Of a stretch of DNA of 64,000 nt, positions 44,155-51,828 are shown in pieces. The stretch's first letter is position 1; the number at the start of each line of letters is the position of its first letter. The stretch is from NCBI GenBank assembly GCA_028875245.1, contig JAPPEU010000057.1:1-64000 (forward strand). Direction: 5' to 3'. The stretch is from Chloroflexota bacterium (lineage in GTDB: Bacteria > Chloroflexota > Anaerolineae > Aggregatilineales > Phototrophicaceae). The notes beneath the pieces were generated by a model. The model was given only the letters and a program-made list of their open reading frames with translations. It was not told the DNA's origin and did not search any database. The position numbers were made by a program, and so were the translations under genes.

Positions 44155-44179
44155 GTCCGCAAAGGGCAGGAGATAAGCC

Positions 44180-45259
44180 ATGCGCCTATTGCACGAACAA
44201 GAAATCGAAGACATCGCCCTGGGCGCCGCTGTCTTGGGCACGGGCGGCGGTGGCGACCCCTACGTCGGCAAATTGATGGCGCGGGAAGCAGTGCGCCAAT
44301 ATGGGCCCGTAGAGCTTTACACCCTCGACGAACTTGATGATGAGGACCTGATCGTGCCATCGGCTGGCATGGGCGCGCCGATCGTCATCGTGGAAAAGCT
44401 GCCGGCCGGCGATGACATGATCCGCGCCTTTGAAGCGCTGGGCCGCTATTCCGGGCGTAAACCGCGAGGCACGATGAGCATCGAAGCCGGCGGTCTCAAT
44501 TCGATCATGCCAATTTATGTCGCCGCCCGCCTGCGCATCCCCATGGTCGATTGCGACGGCATGGGCCGCGCCTTCCCCGAGATACAGATGACGATTTTCA
44601 CCGCGCATGGCATCACCGCCAGCCCCTTCGCCATGTCCGACGAGCGCGGCAACGTGTTGCTGATGGACACGGTCAGCAACAAGTGGGTGGAGACATTTGC
44701 CCGCTCCTGCGTTGTGCACATGGGCGCCGAAGGCATGATCGCGCTCTATTCGGCGACGGTGAAGCAATTGAAAGAAGCGGCCATTCACGGCACGATCACG
44801 CTGGCGGAAAAGATCGGGGTGACGGTTCGCACTGCTCGCCGTGAGGAAGCCAATCCGGTCGACGCCGTGCGCGAGGCGGTCGGCGGCTTTCTCGTCTTTC
44901 GCGGCAAGATCACCGATGTCGATCGGCGGATCGAAGGCGGCTGGAATCGCGGCGACGCCAAGATGGCCGGCACGGGTGACTTCAGCGGGCGGGAGCTGCT
45001 GCTTGAATTTCAGAACGAGCACTTGGCCGTGCGGGTCGATGGTGAATTCGCCGCCACCGTGCCCGATTTGATCGCCGTGCTCGATAGCGAAACGGGCGAG
45101 CCGATCACGACCGAGGCGCTGCGTTATGGCATGCGCGTGGCGGTGATCGCCTTCCCCTGCGCGCCGCAATGGCGGGAGCCGGCCGCGCTGGAGCTCGCTC
45201 ACCCGCGTTACTTCGGCTACGATGTCGACTACGTGCCGGTCGAGGAGCGCTTTGGGTAA
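44180..45259 (+). CDS. DUF917 / S-Me-THD family protein (paralogue 3)
   Basis: A 359-residue protein, equal in length to paralogue 2 and very similar throughout (LGAAVLGTGGGGDPYVGKLM, VELYTLDELDDEDLIVPSAG, IVDCDGMGRAFPEIQ-type motifs, GEPITTEALRYGMRVAVIAF). The similarity suggests a local duplication after which repeats invaded the space between. Differences in the 80-110 region (PRGTMSIEAGGLNS against PVKATMSIEAGGLNS) are small, so the two may form a heteromeric complex or handle related substrates. Confidence 0.87.
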   Translation: MRLLHEQEIEDIALGAAVLGTGGGGDPYVGKLMAREAVRQYGPVELYTLDELDDEDLIVPSAGMGAPIVIVEKLPAGDDMIRAFEALGRYSGRKPRGTMSIEAGGLNSIMPIYVAARLRIPMVDCDGMGRAFPEIQMTIFTAHGITASPFAMSDERGNVLLMDTVSNKWVETFARSCVVHMGAEGMIALYSATVKQLKEAAIHGTITLAEKIGVTVRTARREEANPVDAVREAVGGFLVFRGKITDVDRRIEGGWNRGDAKMAGTGDFSGRELLLEFQNEHLAVRVDGEFAATVPDLIAVLDSETGEPITTEALRYGMRVAVIAFPCAPQWREPAALELAHPRYFGYDVDYVPVEERFG

Positions 45260-45260
45260 T

Positions 45261-45284
45261 TCACCACAGAGGCACAGAGAAAAT
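45261..45284 (+). repeat. Family B arm, left of the pentapeptide gene
   Basis: TTCACCACAGAGGCACAGAG directly follows the DUF917 stop and precedes the pentapeptide-repeat gene by about 16 bp. It pairs with 46050-46080. Confidence 0.8.
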
Positions 45285-45299
45285 ACTAGAGGCTACGAA

Positions 45300-46046
45300 A
45301 TGGCTACGAATGAGCCGATTCGCGGATTGGATTTGTCAGGTGAAGATTTGCGGGGTTGGGACTTGTCGGATATGGATTTGTCTGGTGCGAATATGTCTGA
45401 CACGGATCTTAGAGATGTGGACTTAACATATACCAATCTGTCAGAAGCAAATTTGTCTGGCGCGAACTTGTCGAGAGCAATAGCCTATAACGCAATATTG
45501 AATGGAGCGATATTGCATGGAGTGGATTTATCAGGGGCGACTTTTGCTGGGGCGACCTTGAAATTCGTGGACTTTACTGGCGCGAAATTGTCCTGCACAA
45601 GATTCCGTGACGCAATCATGCACGGCGCAGATTTGTCTGGAGTGAGCTTTTCCGGTACGCGATTGTTTGGCGCGAAATTGCATGGCGCCGACTTGACCAG
45701 CGCGGATATGTCTGAAGAGGACCTGACCGGTGTGGATATGTTCAAGGCGAATTTAGCTGAAGCAGATTTGTACGATTCGGACCTGTATGGAGTGAACTTG
45801 ACGCAGGCTAATTTGCACAAAGCGATCATGTCTGGTGCAAAATTTACAAATGCAAACCTGACTGGTTCAGTTTTGCGCTACGCAATCCTGTCATTCGCAG
45901 ATTTGACAAGCGCGGAATTAACCTGTGCTGACATGACCGGCGCAAATTTATATTGTGCTGAATTCAGCAGTGGGACCACCCTCCCCGACGGCAGCAAGTG
46001 GACACCTGAAACAGACATGACCCAATTCACCGATCCTTCAGATTAA
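45300..46046 (+). CDS. Pentapeptide-repeat protein
   Basis: From ATG 45300 (MATNEPIRGLDLSGEDLRGW) the protein has 248 residues; the track start 45222 lies in the previous gene. About 35 tandem A(D/N)LXX-type pentapeptides (ANLSGANLSRA, GADLSGVSFSGTRLFG) fill residues 8-225 and would form a right-handed quadrilateral beta-helix. The C-terminus is a short unrelated tail. Some family members mimic DNA and protect gyrase, but most have no known role. The gene is AT-richer than its neighbours (26 of 60 bases G/C from 45481) and is bounded on both sides by inverted family B arms, so it looks like an inserted cassette. Confidence 0.88.
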   Translation: MATNEPIRGLDLSGEDLRGWDLSDMDLSGANMSDTDLRDVDLTYTNLSEANLSGANLSRAIAYNAILNGAILHGVDLSGATFAGATLKFVDFTGAKLSCTRFRDAIMHGADLSGVSFSGTRLFGAKLHGADLTSADMSEEDLTGVDMFKANLAEADLYDSDLYGVNLTQANLHKAIMSGAKFTNANLTGSVLRYAILSFADLTSAELTCADMTGANLYCAEFSSGTTLPDGSKWTPETDMTQFTDPSD

Positions 46047-46049
46047 CCA

Positions 46050-46081
46050 ATCTCTGCGCCCTCTGTGCCTCTGTGGTGAAG
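46050..46081 (-). repeat. Family B arm, right of the pentapeptide gene
   Basis: TCTCTGCGCCCTCTGTGCCT followed by CTGTGGTGAA, inverted relative to 45261-45284. It lies between the pentapeptide stop and the ATG at 46085. Confidence 0.8.
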
Positions 46082-46084
46082 CCC

Positions 46085-47230
46085 ATGAACCAAGTCACCC
46101 TCGACAACACCCTCCCCATCGCCATCGGCGCCGGGATCCTCGGCACGGGCGGCGGCGGCAGCACCTATCTCAACCGCCTCCGACTGAACAACGAACTGAA
46201 GCAACGGGGCGGACCGGTCGCCATCATCCAGGCGGACGATGTGCCTGACGACGCGCTGGTCTGCGCCGTTGGCGGCATGGGCGCGCCGACCGTCAGCAAC
46301 GAAAAGCTGCAAGAAGGGCAGGAGATCAAGCGAGCCATCCGCGCCCTGGAGGAGCACCTGCGGCGGAAAATCTACGCCATCGTCATCGGCGAGATCGGCG
46401 GCGGCAACGCTCTCGGTCCCATGATCACAGCGCTGCAGTGCGATTTGCCGGTCGTGGATGGCGATGGCATGGGGCGCGCCTTTCCCGAGCTGGATATGGA
46501 TACCTTCATGATCTATGGCGTGGCGCCGGCGCCTTTTGCCCTGGCCGATTCGCACGGCAATGTCGCTATTTTCCAGCGCATTGACTCGGCGAGGCAGGCG
46601 GAAGCCTTCGCGCGCAGCTTGACCATCGAGATGGGCGGCTCGGCGGCGCTCGTCATGCCGGTGATGACCGGCGTCGAATTGAAAGCGACGCTCATCCGCG
46701 ACACGCTCAGCCTGGCCAAGCGCATCGGCGACGCCGTCTTAAAATGTCGGGCGCGCAGCATGGAGCCGGCTGAAACCGTGGCGGCGCTCTGCAATGGAAA
46801 AGTCCTCTTCAGCGGCAAGATCATCGATGTCGAGCGGCGGACGGTGCAGGGTTTTGCCCGCGGCAAGCTCATCATCAGCGCGTTTACCTCGCAGCATCCC
46901 CCCAATGCATTGGGGATTCCGCCCTCCGTGAGGCGGGGGGACCGAGGGGGGAACTCGAGGGGGGTTCTCGAAATCGAGTTTCAAAACGAGAATCTGATAG
47001 CGCGGCGCAACGGGGCGATCGTCTGCGCGGTCCCCGACTTGATCACGCTGGTTACGCTCGATGAGGGCGAGCCGATCGGCACGGAGTCGCTGCGTTATGG
47101 CTTGCGCGTGGCGGTGCTGGCGCTGCCGGCGCCGAAAGAGCTGAAGACGCCGGCAGCGCTGGCGGTCGTCGGTCCGCGCGCCTTTGGCTATGATGTGGAT
47201 TATGCGCCGCTGCCGGGGGATTTGTTGTAG
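46085..47230 (+). CDS. DUF917 / S-Me-THD family protein (paralogue 4) with in-frame repeat insertion
   Basis: From ATG 46085 (MNQVTLDNTLPIAIGAGILG) the product has 381 residues. It carries GTGGGGSTYLNR, GAPTVSNEKLQEG and DGDGMGRAFPELDM, closest to paralogue 1. Between ARGKLIISAFTS and LEIEFQNENLIARRNG is an extra stretch of about 26 residues (QHPPNALGIPPSVRRGDRGG) absent from the three paralogues, encoded by a family C repeat at 46898-46972. The frame is kept on both sides. The start codon follows a family B arm with no separate ribosome site, so expression may depend on the inserted sequence. Confidence 0.87.
   Translation: MNQVTLDNTLPIAIGAGILGTGGGGSTYLNRLRLNNELKQRGGPVAIIQADDVPDDALVCAVGGMGAPTVSNEKLQEGQEIKRAIRALEEHLRRKIYAIVIGEIGGGNALGPMITALQCDLPVVDGDGMGRAFPELDMDTFMIYGVAPAPFALADSHGNVAIFQRIDSARQAEAFARSLTIEMGGSAALVMPVMTGVELKATLIRDTLSLAKRIGDAVLKCRARSMEPAETVAALCNGKVLFSGKIIDVERRTVQGFARGKLIISAFTSQHPPNALGIPPSVRRGDRGGNSRGVLEIEFQNENLIARRNGAIVCAVPDLITLVTLDEGEPIGTESLRYGLRVAVLALPAPKELKTPAALAVVGPRAFGYDVDYAPLPGDLL
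46898..46972. repeat. Family C repeat inside a DUF917 reading frame
   Basis: TCCCCCCAATGCATTGGGGA, then GCCCTCCGTGAGGCGGGGGG and ACTCGAGGGGGGTTCTC. The first word matches the arm found inside the DppC gene at 32445. Confidence 0.8.
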
Positions 47231-47305
47231 GGCGCCTGCTGTTGCGGTTTGCTTGACAGCCGGTCTATACCCATATACGATTGTGGCGAGTGACCATTGT
47301 TCGAA

Positions 47306-47941
47306 ATGAGACTGAAAGCTATGTCTGAGCAGCTCTCTACGTGGCAACTTGCGCGTGAGTTATTGGATACCATTGCCGTAAAGCGGCAGGAGTATTTGAC
47401 GCGCCTGGCAGAATTCATGGCAACACAGCAAAGCATGGACGCGTCAGCAACCAGACAGCAGCTTGCGCACAAATTGCCCAACGTCGCCGATGTTTCGCGG
47501 GATAGGGAATTGGCGTCCGCGCTAAGCAAAGTTATTGGCGAAAGTGTGATACAAGCACTGACATATGCCCTTCTGTCGGAGTTGAACAGTGCGCTGGCAC
47601 AGACAGATTTGACACAACTTCCTGCGGAGCGCTTGGAAGAGATCGCCCTGGATGTGGATAGACCCGGCGGCATTTCGGCGTCCTTCTACCAGTTGCTAAA
47701 GGAAGGCGTTCATGGCTGCGCCGGACCCGCGCTTGTGCACGGAAACAAGATCTCGCACGCAGAATCGACTCATGACATCTATAGGCAGTTGGCAGCGAAA
47801 CTCGTTCGCGAAATTGAATTGGAAAGCTTCCGAACGATGCCACATGACCAGTTTGTTGACCTGACATTTGGCAGTTTGCCGGATCTGACTCTAGACATGG
47901 TGCGGGATAGACGTGCCGAGACTGCCCAATCCCTGGAATGA
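47306..47941 (+). CDS. Unknown protein coupled to VapC
   Basis: About 211 residues from ATG 47306 (TTG 47297 and ATG 47321 are alternatives). It is mainly helical, with no recognisable DNA-binding domain of the VapB types and more than twice a usual VapB length. A His/Cys-rich patch (VHGCAGPALVHGNKISHAES) lies near the middle. Its last codons overlap the VapC start (ATGA at 47938), the arrangement seen for antitoxin-toxin pairs. It may therefore be an atypical antitoxin, or an unrelated gene upstream of a solitary toxin. Confidence 0.6.
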   Translation: MRLKAMSEQLSTWQLARELLDTIAVKRQEYLTRLAEFMATQQSMDASATRQQLAHKLPNVADVSRDRELASALSKVIGESVIQALTYALLSELNSALAQTDLTQLPAERLEEIALDVDRPGGISASFYQLLKEGVHGCAGPALVHGNKISHAESTHDIYRQLAAKLVREIELESFRTMPHDQFVDLTFGSLPDLTLDMVRDRRAETAQSLE

Positions 47942-48342
47942 AGTATTTGCTGGACACTGACATCTGTATCTATTGCTTGAATGGCAGGCGGCCGCTAGTT
48001 ACGCGTCGGGTGAATGTGATTCCTCGCCACGAAATCGCGGTCAGCACGGTGACAAAAGGCGAGTTGTTCGCCGGCTCCGCGAATAGTACGCAACGCCAAC
48101 GAACCAGAGAGAGGCAGGAAGCGTTCCTGGTACGCTATACAAGCCTGCCCTTCGACGATGCCGCCGCCGATGAATACGGACGAATTGACGGTTTGCTAAG
48201 GAGACGCGGAATGCGTATCGATCCGCTCGATACGCAAATCGCCGCTATTGCTCTCGTCCACAATCTGACGCTCGTAACGCACAACACTCGCCACTTCAGG
48301 CGGGTGCCGAATCTCACCATTGAAGATTGGACGAACGCCTAA
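47938..48342 (+). CDS. vapC: VapC-type PIN-domain ribonuclease toxin
   Basis: This 134-residue PIN-domain protein opens KYLLDTDICIYCL with the first catalytic Asp. Further conserved acids are in STVTKGELFAG and RIDPLDTQIAAIAL, and the C-terminal THNTRHFRRV motif is present. VapC toxins cleave RNA (often tRNA or rRNA) and are held off by a co-expressed antitoxin. The coupled upstream gene is not a standard VapB. Confidence 0.9.
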   Translation: MKYLLDTDICIYCLNGRRPLVTRRVNVIPRHEIAVSTVTKGELFAGSANSTQRQRTRERQEAFLVRYTSLPFDDAAADEYGRIDGLLRRRGMRIDPLDTQIAAIALVHNLTLVTHNTRHFRRVPNLTIEDWTNA

Positions 48343-48370
48343 ACGCGTTTATTTTCAAAGGATAGCCGCC

Positions 48371-49834
48371 ATGCCCAAACGTCCCCACATCATCATCTTC
48401 AACCCCGACCAATGGCGCGGCGATGTCATGGGCCACCTGGGTAATCCGGCCGCTGTCACGCCGTCTCTCGATCAGATCATTGAGAACGACGCCGTCTCCT
48501 TTCGTTACGCCTTCTGCCAGAATCCCGTCTGCACGCCGAGCCGCTGTTCCTTCATGACCGGCTGGTATCCGCACGTCCGCGGCCACCGCACCATGTTCCA
48601 CATGCTGCAACCCGACGAGCCTGTCCTGCTCAAGATCCTCAAAGACAACGGCTACTTCGTCTGGTGGGGCGGCAAAAACGACCTCGTGCCGCGGCAGAAT
48701 GGATTCGCCGAATACTGCGATGTCAAATACGAAGCGCCGCGCGAATTGCGGCCGAACCTGCATCGCGCTGACGATTGGCGTGGCGACCCCGCCGGCGACA
48801 ACTATTATTCCTTCTACGCTGGCCATCTTGACACCGCTCCCGGCGAAGTCTATTACGATAACGATTGGGCGATGGTCAATGGCGCGGTCGATCTGATTCG
48901 CAACGCGCCGGACGATCAACCGCTCTGCATTTACCTGCCGCTGGGCTATCCGCATCCGCCCTACGGCGTGGAAGATCCCTGGTACAGCTGCATCGACCGG
49001 GCCGCGATTCCCGAACGCATTCCCGCGCCGGATTGGGAGAAGAAGCCCAAGCTCGTCGCTGGCATCTACGAGCGGCAGCGCTTGCAGGGCTGGAGCGAGG
49101 AGCGTTTCACCGAATTGCGCGCGACGTATTATGGCATGTGCGCCCGCGTCGACGCGCAGTTCGGCAAGTTGGTCGCCGCCTTGAAGGAGCAAGGCATCTA
49201 CGACGAGAGCGCGATCTTCTTCTTCTCCGACCATGGCGATTTCACTGGCGATTACGGACTGGTGGAGAAGACGCAGAATACCTTCGAAGACTGCCTGACC
49301 CGTGTGCCACTTATTGTCAAGCCGCCGGCGCAAACGCCGATCCAGCCGGGCATCCGCGAGCAAATGGTGGAGTTGATTGACTTCACGGCGACCGCCTACG
49401 AATGGGCGGGCATCAAGCCGGGATACGATCACTTTGGGCGCTCGCTTTCGGGGCTGATCGCTGGCGCGGAGTGTGAAGGCCGGGATGCCGTCTTCTGCGA
49501 GGGCGGCCGGCGCCATGGCGAAGAACAGGCGATGGAGAAAGACAGTCCGTCCTTCTATGATCCGAGCGGGCTCTACTGGCCGCGCGTTCAACTGCAAGGG
49601 AGCGAAGCCGGCGAGCACAGCAAAGCGGCGATGTGCCGGACGCGTGATTTCAAGTATGTCCGCCGGCTGTATGAGAGCGATGAGTTATACGATCTCCGGC
49701 GCGACCCCGGCGAGGAACAGAATCGAATCGATGACCCGGCCTACGCGGCGGTTCTGGCCGAGCTGCGCGAGCGGATGTTGACCTGGTATCAAGAGACCTG
49801 CGATGTCGTGCCTTACAAGACGGATGTGCGCTAG
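48371..49834 (+). CDS. Sulfatase (type I, formylglycine-dependent)
   Basis: The start at 48371 (MPKRPHIIIFNPDQWRGD) follows AAAGGAT, giving 487 residues. The alkaline-phosphatase-fold metal residues are seen in FNPDQWRGD and FFSDHGDF. The activation motif CTPSR in NPVCTPSRCSFMTG is where the Cys becomes formylglycine. There is no signal peptide, so it acts in the cytoplasm on an imported sulfate ester or phosphonate. A formylglycine-generating enzyme is not seen in the window. It is distinct from the second sulfatase at 62009. Confidence 0.9.
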   Translation: MPKRPHIIIFNPDQWRGDVMGHLGNPAAVTPSLDQIIENDAVSFRYAFCQNPVCTPSRCSFMTGWYPHVRGHRTMFHMLQPDEPVLLKILKDNGYFVWWGGKNDLVPRQNGFAEYCDVKYEAPRELRPNLHRADDWRGDPAGDNYYSFYAGHLDTAPGEVYYDNDWAMVNGAVDLIRNAPDDQPLCIYLPLGYPHPPYGVEDPWYSCIDRAAIPERIPAPDWEKKPKLVAGIYERQRLQGWSEERFTELRATYYGMCARVDAQFGKLVAALKEQGIYDESAIFFFSDHGDFTGDYGLVEKTQNTFEDCLTRVPLIVKPPAQTPIQPGIREQMVELIDFTATAYEWAGIKPGYDHFGRSLSGLIAGAECEGRDAVFCEGGRRHGEEQAMEKDSPSFYDPSGLYWPRVQLQGSEAGEHSKAAMCRTRDFKYVRRLYESDELYDLRRDPGEEQNRIDDPAYAAVLAELRERMLTWYQETCDVVPYKTDVR

Positions 49835-49902
49835 GCGTTTCTCTATGCTCTCAGTAAAACCAAGTTCGTCATGTGAAAACTGACAAGCAATCTATAGACA
49901 AA

Positions 49903-49931
49903 GTGGGCGAGCCACCGTCTCGCCCCTACAA
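49903..49931. repeat. Family A palindromic repeat
   Basis: GTGGGCGAGCCACCGTCTCG with CCCCTACAA. It lies between two convergent genes together with a decayed family B arm at about 49989-50012. Confidence 0.75.
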
Positions 49932-50019
49932 CCTTTCGATTGTTATGGCAATTTCCGTTTGTTCTGCGATCATTCTCATTACTTTCTTGGAACTACTTCT
50001 GCGCCTCGGTGGTGAAAGC

Positions 50020-51684
50020 CTAGCCACAGCCGGCGGTAACTTTGTACTGAATCCGCAGGCGCTGGTTGGCCGGCAGGCCGCTGAAACGGCATTCGTCGCC
50101 GTTGCTCCAAACGATGCGCAAATCGGCGCTTGAAGCGGCGCCCAAGCCAAAGTGCAATTCGAGTTGATTGTTGCCGCCCAGTCCAGCGCCGATGCGGACG
50201 GCCTGCATCTGCGTGTCACCGTCCGGGGTGCTCAGGTAGACCTGTGTGCCAACGGCGTCGCGATTCACTAGGGAAGCGCCTGCCGGATAATAGCGCGAGG
50301 GGTTCAAGGATGGGTCGTCGCCGCGCAGGTCCAGGGACAGCCAGCGATTGCCGCCGCTCTGATTCTGATAGAGGCGGTAGCCGCTGTTCCAATTGCCCGT
50401 CACCAGATCGAGATCGCCATCGCGGTCGTAATCGGCATAAGCGACGCCCAAGGTCGGCAACGCTTCGTCGATGCCGCTGCGCGCGCTGACATCGTTGAAG
50501 CCGGCGCGTCCGTTGTTGTGGAAGAGGGCGTCGGCGCGCGGATTCATAAAAGTGGTCTCCAGCTCGGGGAAGGACTGGAAGTATTCAGTTGAGGCGACAT
50601 AGAGGTCTTGCCAGCCGTCATTGTCGAAATCGAAGAAGGCGGCCCCCCAGCCGACGCCGGCGTCGGGCCCCAGATTGATGGCGACGCCGGCCGAATGAGC
50701 GCGGCTGCGGAAGGCGCCGCCGTCGTTCCGCAGCAGATACATCGTGTAGACCATATCGGTGATGTAAAGATCGAGATCGCCATCGTTGTCATAATCGCCG
50801 GCGTCAAAGCCCATGCCGTTGATCAGCAGGTCGGCATTGCTTTCGCTTGACGCATTCGTCCAGCACCAATGCCCGCAGCCGGCGCCGTCGTTCCGCCAGA
50901 GCACATTGCCGATTGCGTTCTGCAGCTTGTCGTTGACGACGTAGATATCCTGGTCGCCATCGCCGTCATAATCGAGAAAGGCGGGCGCGAAACCGGCGCC
51001 CAGCGTGAAGGCGTAGTCGAGCGTCAGCGTGACATCGGTGAAGCTGCCATCGCCGTTGTTGTGATAGAGCCGGTCCCCCTGCGCGCCGAAATCGACCGGG
51101 TCGCATTCGGGGTAGCAGGACCAGTTGGTCAGGTAGAGGTCAAGCCGGCCGTCGTTGTCATAATCGCCCCAGGCGGCCGATGTTCCCTTGCCGATATCGC
51201 CGACGCCGGCCAGGGTGGTGACATCGCTGAAGCCCGCGCCGCCGTCGTTGTGGAACAGGCGGTTCGCGCCGTCGTTGACGATGTAGAGATCGAGCCAGCC
51301 GTCGTTGTCGTAGTCGGCCCAGGTGGCGCCGCCGCTCGGCACATCCGGCAGGCTGAGCGGCCCCGAGTGCGGCGAGACCGCAAAGGTCCCATCGCCTTCA
51401 TTTCGGTAGAGCAAGTTGGGGGCCAGATTGCCAGTTACGAAGAGATCAAGCCAGCCATCGCGATCATAATCGCCCCAGGCCTGCCCGATGGCGAGGTAGC
51501 CCTGCATCGCCTCCTCGTCGTCCCAAATGGCGCGGTGGGTCGCGCTGATGCCGGCTTCGGCGCTGACATCACGGAAGATGGGCTGGTCGGCCTGGGCGAC
51601 TGCGACCGTGACAGACGGCAAAGTGATAACCAACCCAATTATCGCAAAGAGCATCAGTCCCAAGCACCGCGCCCAAGAAATCAT
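50020..51684 (-). CDS. FG-GAP/VCBS repeat protein with ASPIC/UnbV C-terminus, exported
   Basis: I take the start at 51684 (MISWARCLGLMLFAIIGLVI, cleavage near VAQA-D), because the track extension to 51753 is encoded by a family A repeat. The 555-residue mature protein has seven DxDxDG calcium-binding loops (DYDRDGWLDLF, DYDNDGDLDLY and others) that build a beta-propeller. The C-terminal ASPIC/UnbV module follows (RWLSLDLRGDDPS, IVWSNGDECRFSGLP). Such proteins are extracellular and bind or display ligands; no catalytic residues are evident. Confidence 0.9.
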   Translation of the reverse strand: MISWARCLGLMLFAIIGLVITLPSVTVAVAQADQPIFRDVSAEAGISATHRAIWDDEEAMQGYLAIGQAWGDYDRDGWLDLFVTGNLAPNLLYRNEGDGTFAVSPHSGPLSLPDVPSGGATWADYDNDGWLDLYIVNDGANRLFHNDGGAGFSDVTTLAGVGDIGKGTSAAWGDYDNDGRLDLYLTNWSCYPECDPVDFGAQGDRLYHNNGDGSFTDVTLTLDYAFTLGAGFAPAFLDYDGDGDQDIYVVNDKLQNAIGNVLWRNDGAGCGHWCWTNASSESNADLLINGMGFDAGDYDNDGDLDLYITDMVYTMYLLRNDGGAFRSRAHSAGVAINLGPDAGVGWGAAFFDFDNDGWQDLYVASTEYFQSFPELETTFMNPRADALFHNNGRAGFNDVSARSGIDEALPTLGVAYADYDRDGDLDLVTGNWNSGYRLYQNQSGGNRWLSLDLRGDDPSLNPSRYYPAGASLVNRDAVGTQVYLSTPDGDTQMQAVRIGAGLGGNNQLELHFGLGAASSADLRIVWSNGDECRFSGLPANQRLRIQYKVTAGCG

Positions 51685-51818
51685 CTGCAGGGGCGACTTG
51701 CTGAGCCGCCCGCGATGAGGCCTTTTCAACTGTCCTCCCTGATCAAGAGTCAAGGTCCTTTCCTGAGCATTGTTGTTCTGTTTCGCCGATAGGACGAGTC
51801 ACCGCCTCGCCCCTACAA
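51684..51818. repeat. Family A palindromic repeats (two)
   Basis: TCTGCAGGGGCGACTTGCTG with AGCCGCCCGCG at 51684-51714, and ATAGGACGAGTCACCGCCTC with GCCCCTACA at 51789-51818. The first adjoins the start of the FG-GAP gene. Confidence 0.7.
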
Positions 51819-51828
51819 GTCGCGTCTG

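Larger units (their letters stand above)
43720..44179. other. Gene-free stretch built from nested repeats
   Basis: This 460-bp gap contains a family A hairpin (43724-43753), a second family A unit split by a 267-bp element (43785-44051) with an 8-bp direct repeat, and two more family A units (44081-44154). No gene is supported here. Confidence 0.75.

Noticed and set aside
49873-50133. 86-residue ORF with a hydrophobic stretch
   Set aside because: Encoded partly by a family A repeat and a decayed family B arm, overlaps the end of the FG-GAP gene, and has no ribosome site.
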